DNA of 64,000 bases from contig NZ_MTQP01000060.1 of NCBI RefSeq assembly GCF_001984175.1, positions 186,001 through 250,000 on the forward strand, written 5' to 3'. Of the stretch, positions 63,689-64,000 are shown piece after piece. The stretch comes from Saccharothrix sp. ALI-22-I (GTDB lineage Bacteria; Actinomycetota; Actinomycetes; Mycobacteriales; Pseudonocardiaceae). Every line of letters starts with the position of its first letter. The first letter of the stretch is position 1. The notes under the pieces were generated by a model. The model ran no database searches and was not told where the DNA came from. It was given only the letters and a program-made list of their open reading frames with translations. The translations under genes and the position numbers were made by a program.

Positions 63689-64000
63689 ATGCTCATCACA
63701 CGATCCCGCACAGCTGTGCAGCCCGAGTTCGATCACGCACTGGATACGTTGAGTGACTGGGTGCGGGACAGCGACTCGTTCACCGAGGTGGTCGGCAGGT
63801 GGGCCGGAACCCCGGTGCAGTACGTGCCGCTGCACCAGGAGATCCGCGCACTGGAGCTGTCCGATCTGGCCGACGCGGACGACCTGGGGATGCGGCTGGG
63901 CACGCAGGCACGGCTGCGCGACGGCCGGTTGCAGATCACGGCCTGGGGCGAGGATGTGGTGTTCGCGCGCGTGTCCGCGACCATCGCGCAACACCGCCTG
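63689..64000 (+). CDS. Unknown protein, 3' part beyond right edge
   Basis: ATG at 63689 opens 104 codons without a stop to the edge. Sequence includes FDHALDTLSDWVRDSDSFTE, VVGRWAGTPVQYVPLHQEIR and GRLQITAWGEDVVFARVSAT. A GGGG stretch and GAAGAA lie upstream, giving a moderate ribosome binding site. Soluble alpha/beta start; family not recognised. The opposite-strand frame here is an uninformative shadow. Confidence 0.6.
   Translation, partial: MLITRSRTAVQPEFDHALDTLSDWVRDSDSFTEVVGRWAGTPVQYVPLHQEIRALELSDLADADDLGMRLGTQARLRDGRLQITAWGEDVVFARVSATIAQHRL

Noticed and set aside
1..64000. tRNA, rRNA or integrase attachment sites
   Set aside because: None was recognised; no tRNA-like cloverleaf end or integrase gene was seen that would support an att site.

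Overview
The window is very GC-rich DNA from an actinomycete. The codon use, a DUF4192 protein, an IS982-type transposase and actinophage-like families fit the Pseudonocardiales or Streptomycetales, but the sequence does not fix the genus. No rRNA, tRNA or housekeeping operon was seen. Most genes lie on the minus strand and encode proteins of unknown function. The content looks like a large mobile or accessory element: mobilization genes, phage-type genes, iteron-like repeats, insertion-sequence debris and many decayed genes.

Left part (1-11.5 kb): two large unknown minus-strand genes, a decayed dihydrofolate-reductase-like gene, a membrane-anchored plus-strand protein, an unknown gene flanked by two clusters of GTGACAAC repeats, a broken IS982-family element, an FAD-linked oxidoreductase, and a mobilization pair (MobC-like ribbon-helix-helix protein overlapping a MOBP-type relaxase).

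Centre (11.9-58.6 kb): an array of about 35 short transcription units. A typical unit has four parts. First comes a promoter of the form YAAGC-N25-TANNNT. Second is a leader that begins at the predicted transcript start with a hairpin whose loop is GTGACG (or GTGACA), followed by an unpaired tail CGAACCCGACAA and then the Shine-Dalgarno site. Third is one gene, sometimes preceded by one or two micro-ORFs overlapping it by 1-4 nt. Fourth is a strong GC hairpin terminator. The lower arms of the leader hairpin differ between copies but stay complementary, while loop and tail hardly change. This points to a structured RNA element repeated about 28 times. Many of the genes are paralogs of one another. 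Recognisable members are a DpdA/TGT-like TIM-barrel protein, a PAPS-reductase-like PP-loop ATPase, a GP88-family protein (frameshifted), a DUF4192 protein, a GNAT acetyltransferase, two helix-turn-helix proteins, a HAD phosphatase (frameshifted) and several zinc-ribbon proteins.

Right part (58.6-64 kb): a minus-strand operon starting from the same promoter type (61.5 kb) but with a different leader. It includes a frameshifted pair with a RanBP2-type zinc finger and four small unknown genes. Beyond it are a 203-aa unknown gene, a poorly coding stretch, and a plus-strand gene running off the right edge.

Caution: at least six conserved genes carry single-base frameshifts, often in short homopolymers. 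These may be real decay or sequencing error. Functional links between units, especially any nucleic-acid modification role, are inference.
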